A DNA stretch of 64,000 nt, from positions 62,001 to 126,000 of the forward strand of contig JAJQOW010000187.1 in assembly GCA_037975125.1 (NCBI GenBank), written 5' to 3'. Origin of the DNA: Latrodectus hesperus (lineage: Eukaryota > Arthropoda > Arachnida > Araneae > Theridiidae). This document shows, piece after piece, positions 1-12,114 of this stretch. Under the pieces are notes generated by a model. It had not been told where the DNA came from and made no database searches. It saw nothing but the letters and a program-made list of their open reading frames with translations. Numbering within the stretch: position 1 is the stretch's first letter; each line of letters opens with the position of its first letter. The translations under genes were made by a program, and so were the position numbers.

Positions 1-358
1 GGAAAACTCTTTCATCCTGAAAAAGTGTCAGTATGGTGTGGGGTTTACGGCTACTTTTGTGATTGGACCGTATTTATTTGAAGGGATAACTGCAAATGGA
101 ATCAAAACCTGTTCGATCACAGGACAACGGTACCAAGTTAAGCTGAGGGATTTTGTAATCCCACAGCTTCAGCAGAGTGGATGCCTTCAGGACATCATAT
201 TCATGCAGGATGGCCCACCTCCTCATATTGATCTTCGTGTAAAGCAACTGCTAACACAGCATTTTACTGAGGCACGGGTTATCAGCCGTCAAAATAGTTC
301 TACGATTAGAGTACATTGGTGAAAATGGAGGGGGGGCATTTTAAACAGTTGTGATGCT
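1..358 (+). pseudogene. Mariner-like transposase, C-terminal fragment with deletion
   Basis: The longest open piece (38-322) contains the second catalytic aspartate region, here reading MQDGPPPH, where the sister copy at 19295 has MQDGAPAH. In that copy the catalytic core continues with an ISRHFPTA-type segment and a PDITP..DFW segment carrying the third acidic residue. Here the frame jumps after ISR into the last helix region near 290, removing about 195 bp that held the third catalytic residue. The copy cannot encode active transposase. The upstream DNA-binding half is beyond the window edge. Confidence 0.8.
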
Positions 359-575
359 ACTTTTTTATTATTATTATTTAACAGTTATAAAGCATATCAA
401 ATGTTTTTATGTGTATTACAGCGCCATCTATCGGCGACATTTTGTAATATTTTTTTAAAAATAAATATCAAGCGCATCATTTGAATTATCTATTGTTCAA
501 ATTTTATCTCATTTGGACAGATAGAACGTATTCTACAGCCCTCTGAAGTGGGAAACTTATTTCTTGCTAACCCTG
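1..575 (+). mobile_element. Tc1/mariner-like element, 3' part (cut by window edge)
   Basis: The right terminus ends in GCTAACCCTG followed by TA at 576-577, the same end as the complete element at 18416-19996. The body matches that element almost base for base over positions 1-285. An internal deletion then joins the transposase gene near its last catalytic region to its very 3' end. The left end lies outside the window. A TA microsatellite starts immediately after the TA target duplication. Confidence 0.88.
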
Positions 576-577
<2 letters not shown>

Positions 578-665
<88 letters not shown>

Positions 666-675
666 TAGATATAGA
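578..675. repeat. TA microsatellite followed by GATA microsatellite
   Basis: An uninterrupted TA run is followed by about nine TAGA units and a short TAGATA stretch. It abuts the TA duplication of the mariner element, so the simple repeat may have been the insertion site or grown from it. Open frames across it are artefacts of the repeat. Confidence 0.95.
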
Positions 676-2651
676 TATATCACCAGTTATTAACAACTTA
701 AATTGCATTAATAAAAATGATAAATGAAACACAGTTTGGTCTTTGCATAAATATAAGATGTGAGACATAGAATTTTAAGTTACGCTAATTCTTTAATTAA
801 AGAAGATTTTATTATTAAGATAGACAATAGGAATCATATTATACTAGTTAATGTATGGACCAGTTATAACTGAATGTACTTTTTAAAAGTGTATTATTTT
901 ATGTAGTTTGTTGCATTTCAGAAAAAAGTATTTTTTAGTACGTTTCAGTTTCTAAATGCATATGTTCAGAAAAGTGTATCATAGTTAAGTTGCTAATGAA
1001 GAAATCTATAATCGAAAATGATAATGAAATAAGTTATTTTAAAAAAATTTATAGGAAGCTAAACTCAGATAGAAAATGTGGACTTATATGTATTAACAAA
1101 AGTGAGATTTTGGAATAAAAACTATCACAACTGTTGTTTCTTATACCAGCACTATTTTATCAATAGGAACTAATTTCAATTGATAAAATAAATTACAAAT
1201 TTTGACTGTCTTTTACGAGCTGATTCAATTGCAGCAAGTTTTCATTTCGTTACTCTGTCTTCAGGCTTCCTGTATCTTCAACTAATTGCATGCATTATGA
1301 TGGAAATTACAATGTTCCATTCAAGAGATTATTTGAGAAAGTAGTTCTTGAGAAAGTATTTGAGAAAGTAGTGTTTGAGAAAGAACTGTTCTGTAAACAC
1401 TGAACGGGATTAATCTGTGGTTTGGGTACCCCTTTCTTGACAAATGGGCGATAGATGCGCCAAGCGTGGTAACCTTGTCTATTTCATCCTAAATGCACTC
1501 CTTGTGGTGCATGCTCATTAACAACTCTTTTGTTTCAGTATTCCTTTTAGTCGCTAATTATTTTGATTTTGAAATAACCGTGGAATTTAAAATTTGATGC
1601 AAGACATTTTATTACCGTTGAATTTGCCCTGGAGGTAGTACGTGAGTTATTTATTTGCTTCTGCGCTTTTTTATTTAATAATTTAAAAAATATGATAATT
1701 TTTAGCCATATTCTAGTGTATTTTTTAATATACAATTCGTAAAAAACCATTTTTTTGTTTTCGTTGCCATACCAACGGTGAAATTCGTTAAAAACACAGA
1801 TTTTGGTTCGTCGACATAGAAACGATGTTTTTGCATAGTGTCTCTCGGAGCATTCAAATCCACGAGACAATACGCAAAAACACGCCAGTTGGCGACTTTT
1901 TGAAAATGAGCCAAGCAGGAGACCGAAAGCACATTTTCAACTTAAACGGCAAAAAGAAATATAAGTTTCAAAACAAAACTGAAATCAAGCGGTGAAATCA
2001 AAATAATAATTGCTGTGAAAAATCAAAAAGATTAGTGTTGCCAAACGAAATCATACAAATAATGAAAACTAAATAATTTTGATGTGGCTAAAATATAGCA
2101 CATTCTAAAACAAGAATTCAGTAAATAATTTGAAGAATAAATATTTGCATGCTGTGAGACGATTGCAAATGGGCGTGGCCATTTGTTAGTAAAATAAATA
2201 CCTCCTTTTTTCGAGTGTTAATTGTGTAAGTCAAACAATTATTAGCCAAATTATGATATTTGAATCTTATTACATTTTAGAAACACATATATTTCATTGG
2301 AAATTAGTTATTATTCAAATACACTGTCCTCGTGTTCCTTGTTTACCTTTTGGAGCAAATGTGGAGAGGGGGCGTGGCATATTGTTTACTCTATTAAGAC
2401 ATTAAAAACTTTGTCTAAAATTGACAGATATCAAAAATTCTTTTGAAAAATATAGAGAATGATACATATTTTTTGTAAACTAAAAAAGAAAAATCGATAT
2501 TTTTGTCGATTTTTCACATTTTGATAGTCCACTGTCCCCATAATTTTATTTGCAGAGAATAGGATAAAAGTAAAACTTTCTGAAACAATTGAATCGCCAC
2601 TAGTAGAAATAATAAAAGATTAATAGAATGTTCTACTTTACTGTAGATTAA
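676..2651. other. AT-rich DNA without recognisable gene
   Basis: I see no convincing coding region. A small imperfect tandem repeat of a TTTGAGAAAGTAG-like unit occurs around 1331-1390. A minus-strand open frame at 1702-1932 has somewhat protein-like composition but matches no family I know and has no supporting signals. Confidence 0.5.
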
Positions 2652-2653
2652 TA

Positions 2654-2870
2654 CCCAGCAAACACAAACTGCCGGCAGAAATCCGGGCCGCTGCTGGCCA
2701 AGCCGGTTTTCTGCTGGCCACGGCCAGCCGCTCATGGTTGTTTGATGGCCCAGCTCCGGCCATTACGGCCACGGATGAGTGCTGGCCAAAATGAACCGGG
2801 CCGGTGCTGGATGATAAGTAGTGGGCCAACAGATTCTGGCCATTGTTGGCCCTGAAGTTGTTGGCCAGCA
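2654..2870. repeat. Left GGCC-rich subterminal arm of element A
   Basis: More than ten GGCC motifs lie within about 200 bp, many as TGGCC or CTGGCCA, in sharp contrast to the AT-rich interior. The outermost 15 bp form the terminal inverted repeat. Arrays like this are typical transposase-binding regions in other DNA transposons; that role is inferred here. Confidence 0.75.
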
Positions 2871-3057
2871 AAATTAAGACAATTAGTTGTAGCGCTATTT
2901 TTTATTTTATCGTCAAAAACTATTTTTTCCAAATAACTGTTTTTTTTGTGATGTTAATTAATTTTCCTTTAACTTCTTACTTTTTAAACCCCTTAAAGAG
3001 CAATTTTTCAGAAAGAAATCTAATTTTCACATTTATTGTTTATACCGCGTGACAGTA

Positions 3058-3160
3058 TGACGTCAGATACTGCGAAATGCTTGAGTCAGCGTCAGCCATT
3101 AATGTGGAATGGCGGAAGTTTCGTTGTTGTGTCTGTGAGCTTAGAGAAATATAACGTAAG
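3058..3160 (+). promoter_or_regulatory. Promoter-proximal segment of element A: TGACGTCA site and first splice donor
   Basis: A palindromic TGACGTCA (CRE/AP-1-type site) at 3058-3065 is followed about 90 bp later by a strong splice donor, GTAAGTACG, at 3156. Both are preserved in element B (45535-45542 and 45626), although neighbouring bases differ. The arrangement suggests a 5' exon of the element's own transcript. There is no clear start codon in the exon, so it may be untranslated. Confidence 0.5.
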
Positions 3161-3863
3161 TACGCATTTATTATTGTTGTTTATATCAGGATAGAATTGT
3201 TATGAATGAGATGCAAGAATAATATATTTGTTTTATGTTGAAATATTATTTAATTACTTGTTAAGAAAACTTCATAAGCTGTTGATAACGTGACAACAAA
3301 AGAAAGACATTGGAAAATGTTTGTCATTGTATGTTTTACAATAATTTCATTACCGTGTGAGGAATAGAAAAATGTATCATGCACAGAAGCATTTTTTCAT
3401 TCTATATATTAATTTATATTTAATCAATTAGTATAATAAATTTTTCAATGCTCAATTTTTTTAATCGAATTCGATTGCTACAAGGTTTAAACGTATTCAT
3501 TACATTTTTTGTTTTTTACGAAGCAAGTTTATGGAATAAGTGACAGTCTAAAAATATTCTATTTGAAAGCGCTTAGATGTTTGCTTTCAATAAATTAATA
3601 TATGATATTGTAGCATTTCTGATCAAAAAATTATGTGCGAATTCCATATAAACTTTAATTATTTTATTTTTAAAAGGCTTTCTTATTTACTATTAATTTT
3701 AAGTCAATTTTTACTGACCGAAATATTTTGTCTTATAAGGATTCGTGGTTTTAAATTTTGTATTCTCCTCAAAGATCTGTTTTAAGGAATGAAAAATTAT
3801 ACAATGCATAAACATTACAAAATATTTTATTGCATATATAACATGGTTTTTATGTATAATCCT

Positions 3864-4303
3864 ATCTACAACAGCCTTCTCCAGCCTTGGAGTACCATAC
3901 TGTTAAAAGGCTTATTAAGTCAAATATAGCCTCCTATCGTAGAAATATTTACAAGATGTGCATAAAGGAGAAAGCATGGGCTTCCTTACTAACAAAGCCT
4001 TTTCCGTGTAACCTCCACAGAGCTGTGGGAGTGGCAAATTTTCGCCTTAAAAACTGGGCATGATTATCTGCAAAAACACCTTCACCGTTTGGGTTTGAGG
4101 GACTCTCCAATCTGCCCTTTTTGCGGACTAGAGGATATGACTGGTGACCACCTTTTCACTTGCCCTGGACTTTCGGACGTCGCAGATAGAAATTCTGCGG
4201 AAGATGACTTTTCATTCACCTCAAGATTGTATTGGGCTGCCCGACAGAGACTGATGGTTGAAAAACCAAGGTTGGGCGTAGGATAAAAAAAAAAAAAAAA
4301 AAA
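3864..4303 (+). mobile_element. 5'-truncated LINE insertion (RNase H-type LINE 3' end)
   Basis: This 440 bp segment is absent from element B at the same place and is flanked by a 12 bp target duplication, ATGTATAATCCT, at 3852-3863 and 4304-4315. It ends in a run of about 19 A. This is the classical structure of a 5'-truncated retroposition by target-primed reverse transcription. The encoded protein end is described separately. Confidence 0.92.
4005..4286 (+). pseudogene. C-terminal end of a LINE ORF2 (post-RNase H zinc-binding tail)
   Basis: The frame reads CPFCG....MTGDHLFTCPGL, a C-x2-C-x7-H-x4-C zinc-binding arrangement found at the C terminus of LINE polyproteins of the R1/I type. An upstream piece in another frame (about 4009-4052) continues the same protein, so one frameshift near 4052 breaks it. 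Open part 4089-4286. The reverse transcriptase and RNase H proper are missing because the insertion is 5'-truncated. Confidence 0.7.
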
Positions 4304-5383
4304 ATGTATAATCCTGTCAACCATTAAAATCATTGTGGATTTCTTAGCGAAATATTTTTGCATCTAAAACTCGAAAATTGTATAAACTTGAAAATATAGT
4401 ATTGAAAATAGTAAATTTCAAAATTTCTATAGGAATCTGACAGATTAATTGCCACAAATTAAAAAAAAACATCTGGAATTATGTGGTTGGAAAATTAATA
4501 TTAACACATATGAAAAATGTTCATATGGAACAACTTTTATTATATAAATTAGTTGTGTAGCATGTTAACTATTTCCATGTAAAGAATGCTGTCAGATGTA
4601 ACAGCTTAGTAGCTACTCTTGTGTTTACATTATTATATTTAAACCATATTTTATGTTTTTATTTATGATGGAAAAATTGAAGTATGAATTAACAGTAATT
4701 TCAATTTGTTTTAATGAAAATATAAGTTAACTAGAATATTTGTCCCTTTATATTTTGGAGAAAGTGATTAACATTTCAAGCATTTGATGATACTTTTGAC
4801 ATTTTGATCACTTGATTCTTTTGTAGTAATGTAAATGGTTTTACTGTTATAGTAAATAGTCGACCGGATAATGGGTAAATGATATATCTAATCTTATACA
4901 TATACACACATAAACATACAGTTAAAACATAATAATAAAACCGATTTACAAAATCTGATTATGATAATATTGTCCTATATATAATATTGTCAGATTGAAT
5001 TATTTTTATTTACTTTTGATGTTTCTCTTCATGGAATTGAAGTTAAATAAAGAACTTAAACATAATTTTAAACAAAGTAAATTAGTAAGGTATACATGTA
5101 AAATGAGTATGATATGAGAAATAGTTAAAAAAAAAGTTTATCTTTTTTGATTTCAGAAATACTTCTAATTTTGAAATTCATTATACAATTTCAAAATAAT
5201 AACAAATAATTAAAATATTGCATTAGTAAACTCCATGTTTATTTTATTTTATTGTTTTAATATAGTAAGCATAATTAGGTTAATCCTCCAAACATTTACA
5301 TATATATATAATTTCTAAATTTATTAACTGTTTTTAATTTCTCGATATCTCTTTTGTTGTGAGTTTTATTTGTGTATTTTACA

Positions 5384-5527
5384 GAAAATACAGAGGTTAA
5401 AGTCATTTTTGATAGTTGACATTATTTTGTATGTTGTTTTTCTTATTGTAATTTATAACATAAAACGATTAAACTTAAAGCCCAGATATAGGTCGAAATT
5501 ATTCAAAACACCACTTGTTATCCAAGA
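5384..5527 (+). other. Putative internal exon of element A
   Basis: A TTTTACAG acceptor precedes 5384, and AGGTAAAG gives a possible donor near 5527. The enclosing frame (5370-5597) is preserved in element B (47374-47622) with only a couple of residue changes. It encodes a hydrophobic stretch rich in I, V and L followed by a basic segment (about LNLKPRYRSKLFKTP). No family is recognised. Conservation between the copies may simply reflect recent common origin. Confidence 0.3.
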
Positions 5528-6212
5528 GGTAAAGTTTTGTGATATCCATCTTGAGAATAATTTAATTATTTTATTAGAGAGAAAGAATATAATTTAAGTT
5601 TAATCTTATTTATCAGCTAAGCATTTAATATTTTAAAATTAATATATCATTCATTAACATGTTGGATGTGTTTACAACTGTTCTACATGATGGATCAGCT
5701 GTTTACGGATTGCAAATGATTATGAAATCAAAACTTAGGAAAAGAAAATAATATTGCCCAATTACATAAATGAAATAGTTAGGTCTTCTTTATTTATATG
5801 TTTTATCCTTTTTCTGGCTTCTTGCAAAACTTAAATTTGTTATAGAAATTTTTTTAACAATAACATTTGGTATAAATATATTATACTGGAAAGTGACCTT
5901 TAATAGGTATTTTATGGTTATATGTAGTCTCGATCAATGACCACATCTAACCATAAATACAAATTTTTCCTTAATATTTTTCAATATCATTGGTAATTAC
6001 AAGCCAGATAATTTATTTCCTTGTGTTACAATTTTTTTAATTATTTGTATTAACAAATAATTAAATAATATAATTCTTGCAAATAATTATAATTGTAAAT
6101 AATATTAACAAATAATTTAATTTTAATACAATTAAATGTAGTTAATATAAGATTTGCAAAGAATTGTAATTATAAATACTATTAGAAAGTAAATAAAGGT
6201 AATATTTTTTCG

Positions 6213-6330
6213 TCAGGCAGTACTTGGTTGATGACCTTCTTCTGGTTTTGGATTATTGTAGAGTGTACAACGTCATGGACCTGGTCTAGCACTGCTGGCC
6301 TTTGGGGGCATGCAGCAACAACAACAATAT
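6213..6330. repeat. SINE-like segment shared by both element copies
   Basis: A relatively GC-rich stretch beginning GTCAGGCAGTACTTGG and ending in GGGGGCATGCAGCAACAACAACA interrupts AT-rich DNA. The same block is in element B at about 48170-48320. The compositional break and short CAA-repeat tail suggest an old SINE inserted before the copies diverged. No clear tRNA A and B boxes were found. Confidence 0.4.
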
Positions 6331-7786
6331 TTTTTAAGTAAAGTAACAAATTGCTTATATTTATTATTGATGGCTATTTTGCTAATATTTCATTTTATAC
6401 ATTAGCTTTGAAGATTGTGTTTCTAACATCTCCCCACTCCAATGTAAAGTGTACCTATTTAAACTATAGTCCAGAATCAATAACTTATTTTCTAATAATA
6501 TTGGATTAAATATAAATTTAATACAAAGTTATGAAAAACATTTTTACTTCTAAATAATTTATGATTATGATAATTACTTGTGATGTAAATTTACTGGGCA
6601 ACAACTAGAATGCATGTATTCAAAATCTGTAAATCTTTTGCATTAATTGATGTAATTTTTTTCATTAATCTGTAATCACAGGTATATAAAAAATAAATTC
6701 CATGTTAATAAGATTTTGCATAGAATATTGCATAAATAATTCGAAATTGTCAATATGTTTTAAAATGCATCAATATTTATTTTAATTACTATGATTTTAT
6801 AAACTTTACTTATCTGTAATTGTAGTTGTGTGTAAAAAATAATTTGGTAATCATTGATGAATATTTTATTAACCATTTTTTATTAGTTCAAAATGATTTT
6901 TTAAAAGCATGAAATACAGAATGTATGTTGTTATAAATTAATTACATTCTATTATTATAACCTTGAAAATGTAAAATTCTGTTGAAAACATTACATTGAA
7001 TTTTTGAAGTCAGATGTTTAGAATTTCTATTAAGTCATTCAACTGAAATTGTTTTCATTCAACCCAATTATTTGTCTCTATTTTTAATCAAAGAATTGTT
7101 AGAATTGATGAATGTTGATTTTTTGTTACTTAGTGTTATTTATTATAATGTGTATGTATATATATAATATATATATTGAAATATCAATATGAATATAAAC
7201 TAAAACTAAACTTTGGCACGACAGTCCAGCAGGCACAGTGGGCCAAGGCCTACTGTGCCTGTTTTCCTGACCAAGAGCCCCTGGGCTGCGAAGCACATGT
7301 CCCGATTTGGTGCTCAGCATAACGCAGTGTTTAGTTCCCAAGCATGCTCATTGTGGACATAATGTGACAAATAACCATTCCCCCTTTTTTAAAGAGATAA
7401 AACTGTAATTAAGTAAAAGATTCCATCATAAAATAATTGTATTAATAATCTTTTCTTTATGAGTTATTAATTCTGAATGAAAATTGACACTATTATAGGC
7501 ATTCACAACCTATTCAAGTGCTTTGCTTGTTTTGCTTTGTAAATTTAATTGTAAAATATTGTAAGTTTAAAAATAGTGTGTTGGATTCTCCTTATTCAAA
7601 TAATTAATACTGTGAAATAATACCTAAATATGTGAAAATAAGTGTTATGCATGAAGATTTTCCTAATTTATATAAACAGCTCAATTTTTTCTTTTTTTTA
7701 CCTGGGCTGTTATTAACATCCTGCTGTTTTTATTTTTGTAATTAAATTGAATCAGTTTAACAATTCTGTTTTTTTTTTATTTTCAG

Positions 7787-7889
7787 AGTATTACAACAAA
7801 GTGAAAATCTTCCCAAAAGGAGAAATTTGTTCCAGAGTACTAATTCGGAAGGTGGACCACAAAAATAAAAGAAAAAACTTGTAAATTAA
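7787..7889 (+). other. Putative terminal exon of element A
   Basis: A long pyrimidine tract with TTTTCAG precedes 7787, and stop codons followed by AATAAA-like sequences close the segment. The same acceptor exists in element B at 48890, but the downstream sequences of the two copies differ, and copy A lacks the DUF4806-like exons seen there. The short frame shows an NSEGGP-like stretch that aligns loosely with the end of copy B's last exon. Confidence 0.3.
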
Positions 7890-8659
7890 AAATGTTTAAA
7901 ATTATTTTCAAATGTAAATAAAAATAGAAACTTTTTTATTTTCATTATTATCATAAATAAAAAATGTTAATTCCATTAATATTCAGACATTTCACTTATG
8001 TATGGCTTTTGTTGTGTTAATTTTTATAAGTAATAAAAAATCTTAATCTGTATCCTTTTGTATCCTTTTTCTCAACATCTTGTTGCATGGAGACATTTCA
8101 CTTATTTATGGCTTTGCTTTCTTAATTTTTATAAGCAATAAAAAGTGTTAATCTTTATACTTTTTATTATTTTTCTCAACATTTTGTTGCAGGGAGTTAA
8201 TTGATTTGGAAAATAATTCTATAAAATTGTCATAAAACTGGAATTCTTTTATACATTCAAGTTCAGTTATAGCAATAAATTGACACTTGCTTACACAAGA
8301 ATTTTTTTTAAATTTATAAATAATGAAATTCTGTAATAACAAAATATTTTAAAAACAAAATAAAGGTTACTTAAATAAAATTTAGATTATTAAAATAAAA
8401 CTATAAAATTGAGATAGCATTGTCAAAAAAATAATTTAAAATATGAGTTAGTAATTCATATTTATTAAATCTTTATATAATTAAGAACTAAAAATGCACT
8501 TAATCATATTTGACAATATTACATGGATAACAATTGTCTTTTAGAAACACAAAAATATATTCACTATTAATTTGATGGATTTCCAATACTTTTATATTAA
8601 CTTTAACAATATATACAATATTAATATAAAAATGAATTCAATATTTATAGAAATAACCA

Positions 8660-8949
8660 TAACCAGCCCTTCGTCGGTGAAAGCGGCTATCGTCGGCCAA
8701 ACGGCAAAGGGCCGATGGATAACCGTATATGGGCAGGTACTGGCAATTACATGGGCCACATGCGGCCAATATGGCATTGATGGCCACCCGGCGTTGGGCC
8801 AACAGCGGACCGTACTGTCGGCCCAGCAGCAATGACGACGACCACTTTATTGACGGAGCCGACGAGGCCAAATAGCGGCGGGCCGCTGCTGGCCAAGGCG
8901 GCTAACAGCAGCGGCCCGATGGATGCCCGGCATCTTTGTGTTTGCTGGG
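8660..8949. repeat. Right GGCC-rich subterminal arm of element A
   Basis: About eleven GGCC motifs sit in 290 bp, ending in the inverted CCCAGC terminus. The nearly identical arm of element B is at 52260-52550. Beyond the outer 15-24 bp the left and right arms are similar in style rather than exact inverted copies. Confidence 0.75.
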
Positions 8950-9265
8950 TAAGGACGTTGAATCTAGAAAAATAATATCAATGCTTTTGAATCTTAATAT
9001 TGTATTCATATATTTTCAGGTATTTTTTTACGTATTCTTCAAACGACAGTGAAATATTTATACTTTTTAAGTGCTCACACAAACAAATAAACATTAATAT
9101 TTTTTTACTGAAACGTATGTAGCAGTTTAAAATTCTTTATCAAGTTTGGTTGGTGTTCCATTCTCATGATTAAATGTAGTAAATTTGTACCCAGGCTAAA
9201 TCGAAGTTCCATAATGTTCAGTAAATGCGACTGAGGAACAGTCGGTATTCGGGTCCTTCTGCTTC

Positions 9266-9290
9266 TATATAAGGAAGAATCTCATTCAGC
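9266..9290 (+). promoter_or_regulatory. TATA-box-like site with no gene attached
   Basis: TATATAAGG at 9266-9274 is followed closely by CTCATTCAGC, resembling a pol II TATA box and initiator, although the spacing (about 18-22 bp) is short. Downstream an ATG at about 9389 opens only about 18 codons. It could be the remnant promoter of a solo LTR or another element; no matching partner repeat was found. Confidence 0.25.
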
Positions 9291-9529
9291 AGTTTCTACC
9301 TAATTGGTAGACCCAAGCGTTGGCTAGATACAGAGAACTGTGCTCTTATTTGTGATTAAATATCCATTGTTTTGTAAATTAAATTTCCAACCTTAAAATG
9401 GTTTGTTTTGGAGCAAGTGCAAAATATGCCAAAATTTATGTCTCTTGTTCTTAACAAACAGTTTCAACTGTCCTGGAATAAATAAAATTAAAAAAATCTT
9501 ATTTATATTTTATTTTGAATTGTGTGTCT

Positions 9530-10880
9530 CCAGCTTAAAAATTCAATTTTAAATGCATAATTACATTTCGTGGAATATTTTTCATTACTTGCTTTTAAAA
9601 AGCTTAATTTGTTAACATACTATAAACAAAGGAATATAGATTATAGTGAAAAATTTCAATTAATAATATTTTTTAAAATATGTTTCTGCTCTGGAAATAT
9701 GTTTCTCTCATTTTATTTTTCCATGATAAATTGAAAAATTTTACATATTATTTTAAAAACTGATAATGCGGTTGCTATTGTACTTCGACAATGCTGTAGT
9801 GAAGATAATTCAACACAAATTTCAACAACTAAATGTTCGTTGAACCTAAAATAATCGATGCAAAGTTCATCGGGGTGAGGAAAAATTCTCTATTCCCATG
9901 TAAATCGGCCGACATCTTGAACTTATTAGATTACTAATGTCTTGTAATATAACCAAAAAAATTAACATTACCATTCTTACATATCAATGGTAATCAACGA
10001 GGAAACACCTGTTGATAAGTTGCAGCGGCAAAAAGGGCGAGCGCTTGCCGAGCAGCAAGAGCAGAATGAAATATTCATCATCTGTCACTGCGCTGCCAAG
10101 CAATGCATAGGGGAACCCCAAACGACTATCGCATTAAAAGGCAATAATACGCGTCCAGTTGAAATAATGATTAAACATCTTTAATGCAAATCTCATTAGT
10201 TTAAAATATACAGAATGTCAGATAAAATTTCATCTGCATTATATCGTCCTGAAACTTTGTTTTGAATCCGACTTGCCTACAAATTCTCTGCCTGCCTTCA
10301 AATCACATTCTTCGAGTTGATGCAAACATGGCGAATCTCACCCTCGAATGTAGATGATGATGAAAAAAAATCCATTCATGATTTTTATTTGTAACAAAGG
10401 AGTATTTCTAATTATTATTTTTTGTGTTTCTAAAGGTTTCGAAATTATGAAAATTACTTGCTGTTCTAATTAACTAGTTTTCTAATTTTCAAATATTGAC
10501 CAACATTGCTTCCAAAATTGAAAAGAGAACAAAAGTCGAAATCAAAAGAAAAAGACAAGACAAAACATCCAATCCATGTTTAGTTTATAAATTGGCAAGG
10601 ACGATTTAAATGTTATTTTTTAAAGATTAATAATTTTTTTCTTCTTTTGGATTAACTCTTAATTTTGGATCAAAAAATAATAAAAAAATGTTTTTTTCAA
10701 AGAATGTATCTTTTTCCGTATGAAAAAGTTATGCAGAAATTCTTACGAATTTAATTTTTTACGAACATGAGATCGAACTTTGACAGAGATAATTTCTTCA
10801 TTTTCAAATTAAATTTTAAAGAAAACAATTCCATTTAGGTTGAGCTATCTGTGTTTTTAATAATTTAATTAAAATTTTCA
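9530..10880. repeat. Dispersed repeat, copy 1 (partner at 25320-26890)
   Basis: Blocks such as AACAACTAAATGTTCGTT, CACCTGTTGATAA and GTTTCTAAAGGTTTCGAAAT recur in the same order and orientation in the partner copy, with many substitutions and small indels. Open frames here are not conserved in the partner. Boundaries are approximate; weak similarity may resume near 11115. No terminal repeats were found. Confidence 0.7.
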
Positions 10881-11325
10881 GCATATAATTTCAGTCAAGG
10901 TCTATTCGATTATTTAATGTTTTTATAAGTTGATGCCAAAGATCAGGTTTGCTGTTGTGAGGAGTTGGATTGAGTGAGGAGTTGGATTGTTTATTCTTAA
11001 TATTAATTCTTCGCGAGACTGTTAGTCACATCCCAATTCTATAAGTTTTACACACTAGTGTGTAAAGATTATAAAATTACTAAATTTTAAAAATGACATC
11101 TGCATTTAGAATGACTTACCAGTTTTTTAAATAGATTCATTTTTATATAAAGTGTATAGGTCGGTGATATATTAATGCTAAAGATCACCTTTTTGAATGA
11201 GGGGGTGGTCTACATAAGTTTGGTCAATGTTACAAGATCCCTTATACACTCCCAAATTAGACAAGTTATTACTCTGGTGTTCAAGATAAAGCCCCTAACG
11301 TCGGCTCCAGAAGGATATTCTAACG

Positions 11326-11950
11326 ACAAGCGGATAAGGGCGGCGAAAATTTCTCCCAGCGCTAGTCCTTGACGGCTGTTGAATTTACATCTGTTACTCC
11401 CATCTTTTTAAATTTTCGCGCATGCGCATTGAAATTTGCTCTTAATTATTAGCCATTTTGTTTCATTTCACTTGCAAATTGTCAGTGAAACGTGTGAGCT
11501 TTGATCATACTCGCGACTTTATATTGCTATTCTCTTTTCATTTATATATTTATAGATATAGGAAGTGATTCTTATAAATTATATTTTTCTGAATGTGTTA
11601 AATCATATATATTATTTATAATTATTAAAATTAATATTCATTTCATTTGCAGATTGTCAGTGAAACGTGTGAGCTTTGATCATACTCGCGACTTTATATT
11701 GCTATTCTCTTTTCATTTATATATTTATAGTTATAGGAAGTGATTCTTATAAATTATATTCTTCTGAATGTGTTAAATCATATATATTATTTATAATTAT
11801 TAAAATTAATATTCATTTCATTTGCAGATTGTCAGTGAAACGTGTGTAATATTCTGTTTATTTTTCAAACCACATGTTTAATTGCCTTTGTGTGTTGATC
11901 CTTGTTGTGATGTAATATGTCTTAATAAGCATTATTTTTTCAGGAGTGTG
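11326..11950 (+). repeat. Left TIR of the MULE with internal ~175 bp triplication
   Basis: The segment starting TTGTCAGTGAAACGTGTG occurs at about 11479, 11654 and 11828 with a period near 175 bp, each unit preceded by a CATTTCACTTGC-like string. The right TIR has only one such unit but carries about 90 bp extra near 16085-16175 that the left lacks. The inner limit is marked by CAGGAGTGTG at 11941-11950. Confidence 0.85.
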
Positions 11951-12114
11951 AAGTCTTGTATAATTGTTAATTTATTTGTCTTCATACTTACAATTTATAT
12001 TGCTATTCTCTTTTCATTTATAGATTTAGGAAGTGAGTCTTTTCTTTTTCTCTGCATGTGTTAAATTATAAATCTTATTTATAATTATAAAAATTAAGGT
12101 TTTCATTACTTAAA

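Larger units (their letters stand above)
2654..8949 (+). mobile_element. Element A: DNA transposon with 15 bp TIRs and TA duplication
   Basis: The ends are CCCAGCAAACACAAA at 2654-2668 and its exact reverse complement at 8935-8949, flanked by TA at 2652-2653 and 8950-8951. A second member with the same ends lies at 45128-52550; the first 4.3 kb of the two copies align almost throughout. Both ends carry GC-rich, GGCC-dense arms of about 220-290 bp around an AT-rich interior. The interior has a promoter-like start, splice sites and short exon candidates, but in this copy no transposase domain that I can name. The superfamily is uncertain; a TA target site fits several DNA transposon groups. Confidence 0.85.

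Noticed and set aside
490..768. Open frame across the TA/GATA microsatellite
   Set aside because: The peptide is the repeat itself (IYIYIY and LSIYLSIY), with no other support. The same applies to frames over the TA runs at 40688-40930, 48971-49279 (first half) and 54006-54239.
1702..1932. Minus-strand frame of 76 codons with fairly protein-like composition
   Set aside because: No family resemblance, no clear splice or promoter signals, and an overlapping frame of similar length exists on the same strand. Kept only as a possibility.
2638..2932. Several overlapping frames in the GC-rich left arm of element A, and likewise at 8572-8871, 45115-45321 and 52233-52735
   Set aside because: GC-rich DNA yields long open frames on several strands at once; the arms are repeat-structured and the frames are not kept between copies.
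9987..10184. 65-codon frame rich in glutamine and alanine
   Set aside because: The homologous repeat at 25320-26890 has stops and indels through the same stretch, so the frame is not conserved.
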